Of a stretch of DNA of 6,969 bases, positions 1-5,900 are shown one piece after another. The translations under genes and the position numbers were made by a program. The notes under the pieces are model-generated. The model did not search any database. It was not told where the DNA came from and was given only the letters and a program-made list of their open reading frames with translations. The stretch is taken from positions 1-6,969 of the forward strand of contig JAOZSS010000129.1 in the NCBI GenBank assembly GCA_029939545.1. The letters run 5' to 3'. How positions within the stretch are numbered: the first letter of the stretch is position 1; each line of letters opens with the position of its first letter. This DNA comes from Kiritimatiellia bacterium (GTDB lineage: Bacteria; Verrucomicrobiota; Kiritimatiellia; UBA8416; JABMPJ01).

Positions 1-186
<186 letters not shown>

Positions 187-226
187 GGCGTAAGTAAGGC
201 CCTGCTGTCGCAAGCAATCCGGTTCA

Positions 227-300
227 CCACTGGGGCAAAGCCCGGTGGAGCCTGGCGCGGGGCAGGCACCGTGTGGTCTGGTCTGACCAGGTTTGCTGGT
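227..300 (+). promoter_or_regulatory. Cluster of mutually exclusive hairpins upstream of the lipoprotein gene
   Basis: Hairpin A pairs CCACTGGG (227-234) with CCCGGTGG (241-248): eight pairs, one of them G-T, with loop GCAAAG. Hairpin B pairs GGTG (244-247) and CCTG (251-254) with CAGG (263-266) and CACC (267-270), so it uses bases that also form the right arm of A; both cannot form at once. Further on, ACCAG (286-290) can pair with CTGGT on its left (278-282) or CTGGT on its right (296-300), again mutually exclusive. Overlapping alternatives of this kind occur in attenuators and riboswitches, but I cannot match the stretch to any known class. It could equally be the 3' untranslated end of the truncated gene. 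No T-tract follows any of the hairpins. Confidence 0.3.
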
Positions 301-313
301 AACGGATTCGGGT

Positions 314-342
314 TTGACGTTGAGGGGTGGTTTTGGTCCTAT
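314..342 (+). promoter_or_regulatory. Weak candidate promoter for the lipoprotein gene
   Basis: TTGACG at 314-319 matches five of six bases of the sigma-70 -35 element. Seventeen bases further on, TCCTAT at 337-342 matches only three of six -10 bases. If it were used, transcription would begin just before the AGGAGA at 352-357, giving a very short leader that excludes the upstream hairpins. The poor -10 element makes this a tentative call. Confidence 0.2.
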
Positions 343-364
343 GGCGGGGATAGGAGAATGTGCA

Positions 365-670
365 ATGAAGATGAAATGGGTGAGTGTTGCGTTACTGATG
401 GCCGTGGTGGGGTTGACGGCCGGTTGCCGCCGGTTGGACGAGCGTAAGGTGTATCGTGTCGCACGCGACTACGTCGAGCAGCAGGTGGGTGAGGGCGTGG
501 AGGTGAGCCCGATGGACAAGGCGCTTTTTGCCGTGGGCAAGAATGCCGCGCGCGTGGATATCGATTACCGGCGTGGCGGCGGTAGCCCTGTTGAGGGTTA
601 CATGACCGTATGGTGCAAGCGCATCCGCATGCGGTGGGCATTCGAGCGTGCGACCGATACTCGGCTATAG
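365..670 (+). CDS. Small predicted lipoprotein, function unknown
   Basis: The gene encodes 101 residues from ATG 365. This start is preferred over an in-frame ATG-less extension to 293 because AGGAGA (352-357) sits seven bases upstream and because it places a complete signal peptide at the N-terminus. That peptide has basic residues (MKMK), a hydrophobic core (VSVALLMAVVG) and the lipobox LTAGC, with the lipidated Cys at residue 21. The mature part is about 81 residues and basic. It opens with a probable helix (ERKVYRVARDYVEQQVGEG), followed by alternating hydrophobic stretches (AARVDIDY, GYMTVWCKRIRMRW) that suggest beta strands. Secretion and membrane anchoring are predicted from the signal; the role is unknown and I recognise no family. 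The next plus-strand gene is almost 3 kb away, so it does not appear to be in an operon on its 3' side. Confidence 0.65.
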   Translation: MKMKWVSVALLMAVVGLTAGCRRLDERKVYRVARDYVEQQVGEGVEVSPMDKALFAVGKNAARVDIDYRRGGGSPVEGYMTVWCKRIRMRWAFERATDTRL

Positions 671-740
671 GGCGGAACGGCACTTGGTTAGGCGTCGTCC
701 GAAAAGGTTGCGCGGCCATTCTTATGCAGAAATGACAGCA

Positions 741-840
741 AAACTTGGAGTATTGGAATGTTGGAATGTTGGAATGCTTGGAGATCTGCCGGAAAGAGGC
801 GGAGTTCTCTCTCCTTTCTTCCACTATTCAACCATTCCTG
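741..840. repeat. Intergenic repeat: TTGGAATG tandem with imperfect inverted arm
   Basis: TTGGAATG is repeated three times without interruption at 753-776. Some 44 bases further on, 819-838 (TTCCACTATTCAACCATTCC) is an imperfect reverse complement of 755-774, matching at 16 of 20 positions, so the whole could fold as a long hairpin. The spacer contains shorter partly complementary pieces (GAGA and GCC against GGC and TCTC) and a pyrimidine-rich stretch. Short reading frames across it have no gene-like composition. It resembles a dispersed REP-like intergenic repeat, but no second copy lies in this window. The rest of 671-909 shows nothing recognisable apart from the hairpin at 872-898. Confidence 0.5.
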
Positions 841-871
841 GGGCAAAGAGAAAGAGGGGTGCCTGATTCGC

Positions 872-898
872 GCTGCTATTCCTGATCGGAATCGCAGC
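872..898 (-). terminator. Hairpin downstream of the MshEN gene, terminator-like
   Basis: GCTGC and ATTCC (872-876, 878-882) pair with GGAAT and GCAGC (888-892, 894-898) around loop TGATC. That makes ten base pairs with a single T-C mismatch. It lies 12 bases beyond the stop of the minus-strand MshEN gene, where the end of that transcript is expected. No T-tract follows on the minus strand, so termination would be factor-dependent, or the hairpin may stabilise the 3' end. Confidence 0.4.
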
Positions 899-909
899 AC
901 AGAACCTCT

Positions 910-1116
910 CTATTGACCGCGCAGCTTTTTCTGCTTGGCCAATGCGATGTCGATGTGGTGGCGTTTGACGTAGCCGCGACTCATAAGGATCTGGCCGATC
1001 ATGCGGCCGTCGCCTCCCTGAATCTGCAGGGCTTCTTCAAGTTTCGCTGGCGCGAGAGATCCCTGTTCAACAAGAATCTCGCCAAGTCGTTTCGGTTGAC
1101 TGTCTGATCCATCCAT
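910..1116 (-). CDS. Stand-alone MshEN-domain protein, predicted cyclic-di-GMP receptor
   Basis: This 68-residue protein is almost wholly one MshEN (GspE/PilB N-terminal type) domain. Residues 10-33 (RLGEILVEQG..L...AL..Q) form the first 24-residue motif, residues 34-38 (GGDGR) a five-residue spacer, and residues 39-62 (MIGQILMSRG..I..AL..Q) the second motif. The 24-5-24 layout is the known c-di-GMP-binding arrangement of MshEN domains. In the second motif the leading RL is replaced by MI, so affinity could be altered. No ATPase, receiver or other effector domain is attached, and there is no signal peptide or membrane segment, so it should be cytoplasmic and act through a partner. The ATG is preceded by a GGGGGG run 6-11 bases upstream. 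Its start lies 16 bases after the stop of the 58-residue gene on the same strand, and a diguanylate cyclase gene lies upstream. Domain assignment is strong; ligand binding is inferred. Confidence 0.75.
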   Translation of the reverse strand: MDGSDSQPKRLGEILVEQGSLAPAKLEEALQIQGGDGRMIGQILMSRGYVKRHHIDIALAKQKKLRGQ

Positions 1117-1132
1117 AGCTTACCCCCCAGTA

Positions 1133-1309
1133 CTACTCCTGCATCATGAAGCGGTTACTCTGATTGATGGCATCCTGGAGCGCGCGTTTGACGCGGCGCT
1201 CATCCATGGCACTGTGGCCATCCAGGAAAGTGACTGTCTGGCGACATATCAACGTTAGGCTGTTGATCAGCTGTCGTGCCTCAGCCAACGTCTTATCTAC
1301 AGGTTCCAC
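1133..1309 (-). CDS. 58-residue hypothetical protein with GTG start
   Basis: On the minus strand a frame opens with GTG at 1307-1309 and closes with TAG at 1133-1135. AGGAG at 1316-1320 lies six bases from the start, which is ideal ribosome binding spacing and the main reason to believe this short gene. The protein begins MEPVDKTLAEARQLIN and ends ALQDAINQSNRFMMQE. It is hydrophilic and probably two helices joined near FLDGHSAMDE, with no membrane segment or signal. It has one Cys (residue 22). I recognise no family. It lies 109 bases downstream of the Sm_multidrug_ex-like gene and 16 bases before the MshEN gene, so it is probably co-transcribed with the latter and might be its partner. That partnership is conjecture from adjacency. 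Confidence 0.6.
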   Translation of the reverse strand: MEPVDKTLAEARQLINSLTLICRQTVTFLDGHSAMDERRVKRALQDAINQSNRFMMQE

Positions 1310-1315
1310 TGGTGT

Positions 1316-1320
1316 CTCCT
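1316..1320 (-). promoter_or_regulatory. Ribosome binding site deciding a GTG start
   Basis: AGGAG on the minus strand sits six bases before the GTG at 1309. It is the strongest Shine-Dalgarno match in the minus-strand block and selects the start of the 58-residue gene. Confidence 0.6.
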
Positions 1321-1375
1321 ATATAATAGCTCTAAATTAGTATCCCTCAGATGCCGATTCAAGAAGAAATGACCG

Positions 1376-1409
1376 AAAACAGACCCTCGAATTGCGCCCT
1401 TCAGGTCTG
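1376..1409 (-). terminator. Possible weak terminator after the Sm_multidrug_ex-like gene
   Basis: On the minus strand CAGACC (1409-1404) is matched by GGTCTG (1385-1380), followed immediately by TTTT (1379-1376). The stem has only six pairs and encloses 18 bases, so it is weak. It lies just past the stop at 1419 and could partly separate expression of the upstream cyclase pair from the two small genes below. Confidence 0.3.
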
Positions 1410-1418
1410 AGTGGGATT

Positions 1419-2099
1419 CTACGGGCGTCCGTTGCGTTCCTTGTTACGCTCTACAATGATGCGGCGCACGGCCAGCACAATGATAATGACGACCGTAACG
1501 GCGATCGGGACTGAACGGTGTACGGTCCCTAGCCAGGAGAAGATGTTGTTGTAGGCAAATACCCAGCAGATGGTTGCGGAAAGCGTTCCAACCGCAACCG
1601 TGGCCATGGTGATCCACGGACGCAATCCGAGGAGGTAACCGAGGACGGAGCCTGCCACAACGCCGGTCATAAAGAAGGGAAACCAGACAAACGCGAACAC
1701 GCCTATGATCTTGCTGCGCCGGAAATGGGCCACGTTGCGGCGGGCCGAGGCAAAGATCGGTTCCATGTGCTGCTTGAAGAAGCGACGCTCAAGCAGGTTG
1801 TGATAGGAGAAGATCAGGACCGGGTAGGCGATCATGACGATGGTGCAATCGATGTAGCATGCCAGGAGGATGCTCAGATACGGGTTGAATCCGGCCTGGG
1901 TGGCCTGCGCAATGGCCCCGGCGCGGCCGACCATTAGCTGGGTGAACCCCATGACCAACACGTCGAGCCAGCGGTGATGCTGAAGGCGCCAGAGAATCGC
2001 GATGGTGGCGACCCAGGCAATAAGCATGGCACACCCGGTCACGAAGATCTGGCCACGGTCGCCGCGCATCAGTGGTGGTGGAGTTCCGTTCATTTGCAT
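1419..2099 (-). CDS. Integral membrane protein, Sm_multidrug_ex-like
   Basis: A 226-residue protein with about five hydrophobic segments (near residues 18-37, 74-97, 131-157, 162-182 and 198-213) and a basic C-terminus (RNKERNGRP). Between residues 55 and 190 it has the layout of the 'putative small multi-drug export' family: GRAGAI followed by GFNPYLSILLA, a hydrophilic basic loop (LLERRFFKQ, RRNVAHFRRSK), then FPFFMTGVVAGSVLGYLLGL. Transport by this family is poorly established, so no substrate should be assumed. The start overlaps the end of the diguanylate cyclase gene: ATG at 2099, or a second ATG at 2093 that makes an ATGA overlap with the cyclase TGA (2092-2090). Either start implies translational coupling. 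The ATGA start would shorten the protein by two residues. An inner-membrane location is predicted. The family call rests on pattern recognition only. Confidence 0.65.
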   Translation of the reverse strand: MQMNGTPPPLMRGDRGQIFVTGCAMLIAWVATIAILWRLQHHRWLDVLVMGFTQLMVGRAGAIAQATQAGFNPYLSILLACYIDCTIVMIAYPVLIFSYHNLLERRFFKQHMEPIFASARRNVAHFRRSKIIGVFAFVWFPFFMTGVVAGSVLGYLLGLRPWITMATVAVGTLSATICWVFAYNNIFSWLGTVHRSVPIAVTVVIIIVLAVRRIIVERNKERNGRP

Positions 2100-3298
2100 A
2101 CCCGGTTGCGCCCTTGCTGTTTAGCTTTATACAGAGCCTTGTCGGCGGCGCGCAAGACATCATCCGGGCCACTGTTGCGATTGTTGCGCTCGGCGGCGCC
2201 GGCGCTGACCGTGATGTGTGCGCGCGTCGGCTTGCGCCGGTGGGGCTTGGGTTTGTCGGGCCGTTTGCGCGGCCGACCGGCCGCGCGAATCACGAAGTCC
2301 AGGGTGCCAATCTCTTTGCGCAGGCCCTCCAGTTGCTCCATGGCATCCTCGATCTCTTTGCTCGGAAACAGCACGGTAAACTCCTCGCCGCCATAGCGGA
2401 AAGCTTTGCCTCCGCCACGGATTCTGGCCAGACGCGCCGCCACCATCTTGAGCACCTGATCGCCAATATCATGCCCGTAGCGATCGTTGAACTTCTTGAA
2501 ATGGTCGATGTCAACCATCGCGATCGTGTAGATGCCTGTGAGTTGAATCAGGGCCTCCTGTAGAGCGCGGCGGCCGGGTAATCCGGTCAACTCGTCGCGG
2601 AATGCCATGCCGTACGAGGCCTCGACCAATGAGAGCACCAGCGTGAGACCGGCGGTGGCGAGACAGCCGGAACGGGCGACGTCCGAAGCAGCCGGCCACA
2701 CCCCGACCAGAGCGATGATCATGGCCCAGAAGAACCCACTCTCCGTTGCTGTACCGCGCATCACAAAGCCATAGAGCATGGCGGCCATGGCGGTTCCGAA
2801 GGCGAGCAGCGCCACGATGGGCAGGTCGAGCACCGGGGTGGGCATGTCGGCCAGGGCGCGGGCAACGCCGCCCAACGTGCGGGTGTCGGCATAGGTGTGT
2901 ACCAGGGCGAGGGCACCGGCTTGCAGGCCAATCACGAGCAGGCGGTAGAACCCGCGCAGCGTGAAGATGCCGCGCTCGGCGGCGAGCGCCAGGAAGGCCA
3001 GATTGATCGGGAGCAGGATTGCAATGCCGTGTTGGAGCGTGCGAGCCTCCAGAGATAAAGGGGCCAGGGGGGCACTATGGGCCAGGGCACGGTCGCAAAG
3101 CACGAGGACGAGAAGCGCGAGGAGGAGGCGGCTGCGATGGAAGCGCCAGCCGAGTACGAGGCCCACGACGAGGACAACCACGGGGTAGATGCTTCGGATT
3201 CCGCCCTGCCAGTCCGCCGGAAGCCGGGCAAAGGTGGCGACCAGGGCGAGGACGAGCATCACCGCGCCGGGGAACATGAATGTAGTCACCTTACGCAT
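2090..3298 (-). CDS. Membrane-bound diguanylate cyclase (GGDEF domain)
   Basis: Makes cyclic di-GMP from two GTP. Residue numbers here count from a GTG at 3304 (404 residues). The ATG at 3298 (402 residues) is preferred because AAGAG lies eight bases before it but only two before the GTG. Residues 8-230 hold about seven or eight hydrophobic segments and match no sensor domain I recognise. The GGDEF domain begins at FRDELTGLPGRRAL (235-248). Expected catalytic residues are present: Asp265 of DIDHFK, Asn273, Asp282 of GHDIGD, and RYGGEEF (303-309), so it should be active. The inhibitory I-site RxxD is RGGG here (296-299), so feedback inhibition is probably lost. Residues 344-361 are an inserted Lys/Arg/Pro-rich stretch before the ITVSAGAAE strand. 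The stop overlaps the start of the next minus-strand gene, and a MshEN gene lies further down. The divergent neighbour is glyS. Confidence 0.9.
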   Translation of the reverse strand: MRKVTTFMFPGAVMLVLALVATFARLPADWQGGIRSIYPVVVLVVGLVLGWRFHRSRLLLALLVLVLCDRALAHSAPLAPLSLEARTLQHGIAILLPINLAFLALAAERGIFTLRGFYRLLVIGLQAGALALVHTYADTRTLGGVARALADMPTPVLDLPIVALLAFGTAMAAMLYGFVMRGTATESGFFWAMIIALVGVWPAASDVARSGCLATAGLTLVLSLVEASYGMAFRDELTGLPGRRALQEALIQLTGIYTIAMVDIDHFKKFNDRYGHDIGDQVLKMVAARLARIRGGGKAFRYGGEEFTVLFPSKEIEDAMEQLEGLRKEIGTLDFVIRAAGRPRKRPDKPKPHRRKPTRAHITVSAGAAERNNRNSGPDDVLRAADKALYKAKQQGRNRVCK

Positions 3299-3369
3299 TC
3301 TCACTACTCTTACCGAAAATGGTTTTGCAAGGCAACAACTTGTGCTCTCTGCGCTACGCGCTTCAAGCC

Positions 3370-3498
3370 AGGAGTCAGGATTCAGAATTCAGAATGGGAA
3401 GCAATCGCGGATTCTGGTCCCATGACGTGTCATCGGTGTCTCCTGCGACAAGGGGTCTGCTCAATGCAACAGCACTTCTGACTCCTGACTCCTTTTTT
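3370..3498. repeat. Inverted-repeat element in the divergent intergenic region
   Basis: AGGAGTCAGGATTCAGAA at 3370-3387 and TTCTGACTCCTGACTCCT at 3476-3493 are reverse complements at 17 of 18 positions, 88 bases apart. The right arm is followed by six T including its last base (3493-3498). The left arm continues as an ATTCAGA direct repeat, and the right arm contains two GACTCCT units, so both arms carry internal repetition. A smaller inverted pair (ATGAC/GTCAT, 3422-3433) lies between them. There is no transposase frame inside. It looks like a REP- or MITE-like intergenic element placed between the divergent cyclase and glyS genes. The stem plus T-tract could act as a terminator on the plus strand, although the loop is large. 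I see no convincing promoter for either gene in 3299-3551. Confidence 0.55.
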
Positions 3499-3551
3499 GG
3501 CGCCATTTCCTGCTCGACTAGCGCGCCGTCGTTCTTCAGGATTCATCGGTT

Positions 3552-5147
3552 ATGACAACACACGAGGCAACTTCTTCACTGGACGCACTTACCTCCCTGA
3601 GTAAGCGGCGTGGGTTTATTTTTCAAAGTTCCGAGATTTATGGGGGAATCAACGGGTTCTGGGACTATGGTCCTCTTGGCGTTGAGCTGAAGCGGAACAT
3701 CAAACAGGCATGGTGGGACGACATGGTCCGCGACCGCGAAGATGTCGTGGGTCTGGACTGCTCGATCATCATGAATCCGCGCGTGTGGGAGGCGTCCGGA
3801 CACGTCGGCGGCTTCAGTGATCCCATGCTGACCTGTCGCCAATGCCGACGCCATTTCCGCGCCGACCATATGGATGACCTGATTGCGCAGAGCGACTGGA
3901 TCTCGTCATTGGCCGAGGTCGGCGACATGGATGAGCACGGCATGCTGACGCTCGACCGCGGCAAGCTCGAACGCTGGATCCGCAAGCGTGGCCGCAAGCA
4001 GGCCAAGGGCATGGCGCTGGTCAAGGAGAGCGAGTCACATCTTGATGCCGTGGCGCGCACCATCGGCGAGGCGCCGCGCGCCCTGCGCGACGTCCTGGTT
4101 GACCTGGGGATGCCGGGTTTGCCGGAGGACAGCGACCCGATGCCGTGTCCGTTCTGCGGCGGCGACCTGACCGCGCCGCGCCAGTTCAACCTGATGTTCA
4201 AAACCCATATTGGTGCCATGGAGGACCATTCCTCCGAGGCGTACCTGCGCCCGGAGACGGCCCAGGGCATCTTCTGCAACTACCGCAACGTGCTCGACTC
4301 CTACCGGATTCGGCCGCCATTCGGCATCGCACAGATCGGGAAGAGCTTCCGCAACGAGATCAATCCCCGCAACTACACCTTCCGTAGTCGCGAGTTCGAG
4401 CAGATGGAGATCGAGTTCTTCTGCCATCCGGACGAGGCCGATGCCTGGTACACCTACTGGCGCGATCTCCGCTACAACTGGTACGTCAAGCTGGGCCTCC
4501 ATAGCGAGAAACTGCATCTGCGCGACCACGATCCCGATGAGCTGGCGCACTATGCACGTGCCTGTGCGGACGTAGAGTATGACTTCCCGTTCGGGACCAG
4601 CGAGCTCGAGGGAATTGCCAACCGCACCGATTACGATCTGACCAAGCACCAGGAGCATAGTGGCAAAGACATGCGCTACTTCAACGACCAGACGCGCGAG
4701 CGCTATATCCCGTTTGTTATCGAACCGTCCGGCGGTGTCGACCGCGCGGCGCTCGCGTTCCTGACCGAGGCCTACACGGTGGACGAGGCCCCGAACGACA
4801 AGGGCGAGATGCAGAAGCGCACCCTGATGAAGCTGCACCCGCGCCTGGCACCCACCAAGGCTGCCATCTTCCCGCTGGTCAAGAAAGACGGCATGCCGGA
4901 AGCGGCGACACAGATATACGAAGCCTGCAAGAAGGCCGGTATGGCCGTCTTCTACGACGAGAAAAGCGCGATCGGCCGCCGGTATCGCCGCCAGGATGAA
5001 GCCGGTACGCCCTACTGCATCACGGTGGACGGTAACACGGTAAGCGAGGGCACGGTGACGGTACGTGATCGGGACAGCCTGGCCCAGGAACGCATTCAGG
5101 CCGCTGAGGTGCCAGCCTTCATCGCCAAGAAGCTGCAAGGCGAGTAA
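3552..5147 (+). CDS. glyS: Glycyl-tRNA synthetase, single-chain alpha2 type
   Basis: Charges tRNA(Gly) with glycine in the cytoplasm. At 531 residues it is close to a normal full-length single-chain enzyme, not the separate alpha and beta subunits of E. coli type. The N-terminus (LSKRRGFIFQSSEIYGG, then GFWDYGPLGVELK) is characteristic. Class II motif 2 is at 267-286 (FRNEINPRNYTFRSREFEQM) and motif 3 at 391-404 (EPSGGVDRAALAFL). Two CxxC pairs, C95/C98 and C199/C202, flank a helical insertion and may form a zinc site. Residues from about 433 to 525 are the anticodon-binding domain, ending EVPAFIAKKLQ. The start ATG has only a weak AGGA ten bases upstream, but homology begins within the first 15 residues. 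larB follows after six bases, so the two are probably co-transcribed. No T-box or other leader is visible upstream. Confidence 0.97.
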   Translation: MTTHEATSSLDALTSLSKRRGFIFQSSEIYGGINGFWDYGPLGVELKRNIKQAWWDDMVRDREDVVGLDCSIIMNPRVWEASGHVGGFSDPMLTCRQCRRHFRADHMDDLIAQSDWISSLAEVGDMDEHGMLTLDRGKLERWIRKRGRKQAKGMALVKESESHLDAVARTIGEAPRALRDVLVDLGMPGLPEDSDPMPCPFCGGDLTAPRQFNLMFKTHIGAMEDHSSEAYLRPETAQGIFCNYRNVLDSYRIRPPFGIAQIGKSFRNEINPRNYTFRSREFEQMEIEFFCHPDEADAWYTYWRDLRYNWYVKLGLHSEKLHLRDHDPDELAHYARACADVEYDFPFGTSELEGIANRTDYDLTKHQEHSGKDMRYFNDQTRERYIPFVIEPSGGVDRAALAFLTEAYTVDEAPNDKGEMQKRTLMKLHPRLAPTKAAIFPLVKKDGMPEAATQIYEACKKAGMAVFYDEKSAIGRRYRRQDEAGTPYCITVDGNTVSEGTVTVRDRDSLAQERIQAAEVPAFIAKKLQGE

Positions 5148-5153
5148 CCGGGC

Positions 5154-5900
5154 ATGAGTGAACTGCTCGACATACTGACGCAGGTACAGGCCGGCGACAT
5201 GACCGTCGCGGAAGCCGCGGCGTCGCTCGGGGAACGTGAGGTCGATCTCGGCTTTGCCCGGGTCGACACGGAGCGCGAAGCCCGGCGAGGATTGCCCGAG
5301 GTGATCTTTGGTCCCGGCAAGACCCCCGCTCACATGGTCGAGATCGCCCAGACCCTGCTCGATGCGGGGCAGAATGTCTTTGCAACGCGGGTCACCGAGG
5401 AGCAATTGAAGCTGCTGCAAGAAATGTTCTCCGACCTGGCCTACCACGCCGACGCGAAGGCGATCACGATAGACCGATATCCCCGCCGCGAACAGGAGGG
5501 GTTTGTCGCGGTGGTATGCGCGGGTACATCCGATCTGCCTGTGGCCGCGGAAGCGGTGCTGGCGGCTGAGCGGATGGGAGCGCGGGTTGATCTCATATGT
5601 GATGTCGGGGTCGCGGGGCTGCATCGTCTCATGGGGCACGTGGACCTGCTCAGGTCGGCGCGGGCGATTGTGGTGGTGGCCGGCATGGAGGGTGCCCTGC
5701 CTTCCGTAGTGGCCGGGCTTGTGCAGCGTCCCATCGTTGCCGTACCGACGAGCGTGGGCTATGGCACGGGCTTGAACGGGATCTCGGCTCTGCTGACGAT
5801 GCTCAACTCATGCGTGCCCGGTATTACGGTAGTGAATATCGATAACGGATTTGGCGCCGGCGTGGCCGCAGGCATGATCAATCGGAGGGACGATGCATGA
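5154..5900 (+). CDS. larB: LarB, nickel-pincer cofactor carboxylase/hydrolase
   Basis: LarB carboxylates the pyridine ring of nicotinic acid adenine dinucleotide and cleaves its phosphoanhydride bond, giving pyridinium-3,5-biscarboxylic acid mononucleotide. This is the first step toward the nickel-pincer nucleotide. The 248-residue length fits the family. Residues 45-85 carry the typical LarB segment (GLPEVIFGPGKTPAHMVEIA, then ATRVTEEQL). The PurE-like core follows: AGTSDLPVAAEA (123-134), CDVGVAGLHRL (149-159), VVAGMEGALPSVVAGL (174-189), PTSVGYG (198-204). Cys220, in LNSCVPGITVVNIDNGFGAG, corresponds to the catalytic Cys known from Lactobacillus LarB (Cys221). The start lies six bases after glyS, and the TGA overlaps the larC ATG by four bases, so translation is likely coupled. 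Cytoplasmic, with no signal. Confidence 0.96.
   Translation: MSELLDILTQVQAGDMTVAEAAASLGEREVDLGFARVDTEREARRGLPEVIFGPGKTPAHMVEIAQTLLDAGQNVFATRVTEEQLKLLQEMFSDLAYHADAKAITIDRYPRREQEGFVAVVCAGTSDLPVAAEAVLAAERMGARVDLICDVGVAGLHRLMGHVDLLRSARAIVVVAGMEGALPSVVAGLVQRPIVAVPTSVGYGTGLNGISALLTMLNSCVPGITVVNIDNGFGAGVAAGMINRRDDA
5884..5889 (+). promoter_or_regulatory. Ribosome binding site of larC inside larB
   Basis: GGAGGG lies within the last codons of larB, seven bases before the larC ATG at 5897. It fixes that start and supports independent reinitiation in addition to the ATGA overlap. Confidence 0.65.

Noticed and set aside
210..300. Cyclic-di-GMP-I (GEMM) or cobalamin riboswitch
   Set aside because: GGCAAAGCC and GGTG pieces are superficially similar, but the remaining conserved blocks of either class are missing or out of order.
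339..824. A 161-codon minus-strand frame
   Set aside because: It is antisense to the lipoprotein gene and the TTGGAATG repeat, with a Pro/Arg/His/Cys-rich composition typical of a shadow frame.
648..866. A 72-codon plus-strand frame
   Set aside because: It is mostly a translation of the TTGGAATG repeat, and no ribosome binding site supports it.
1322..1327. TATAAT on the plus strand
   Set aside because: No -35 element is found at proper spacing and no plus-strand gene follows. On the minus strand the matching AT-rich stretch is too close to the ribosome binding site of the 58-residue gene to be its promoter.
3305..3551. T-box or other aminoacylation-responsive leader for glyS
   Set aside because: No T-box sequence or specifier-loop architecture is visible; the region is instead occupied by the inverted-repeat element.
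4035..5639. A 534-codon open frame on the minus strand
   Set aside because: It lies antisense to glyS and larB, both certain, and arises from high GC at third positions. Its product has no recognisable domain.
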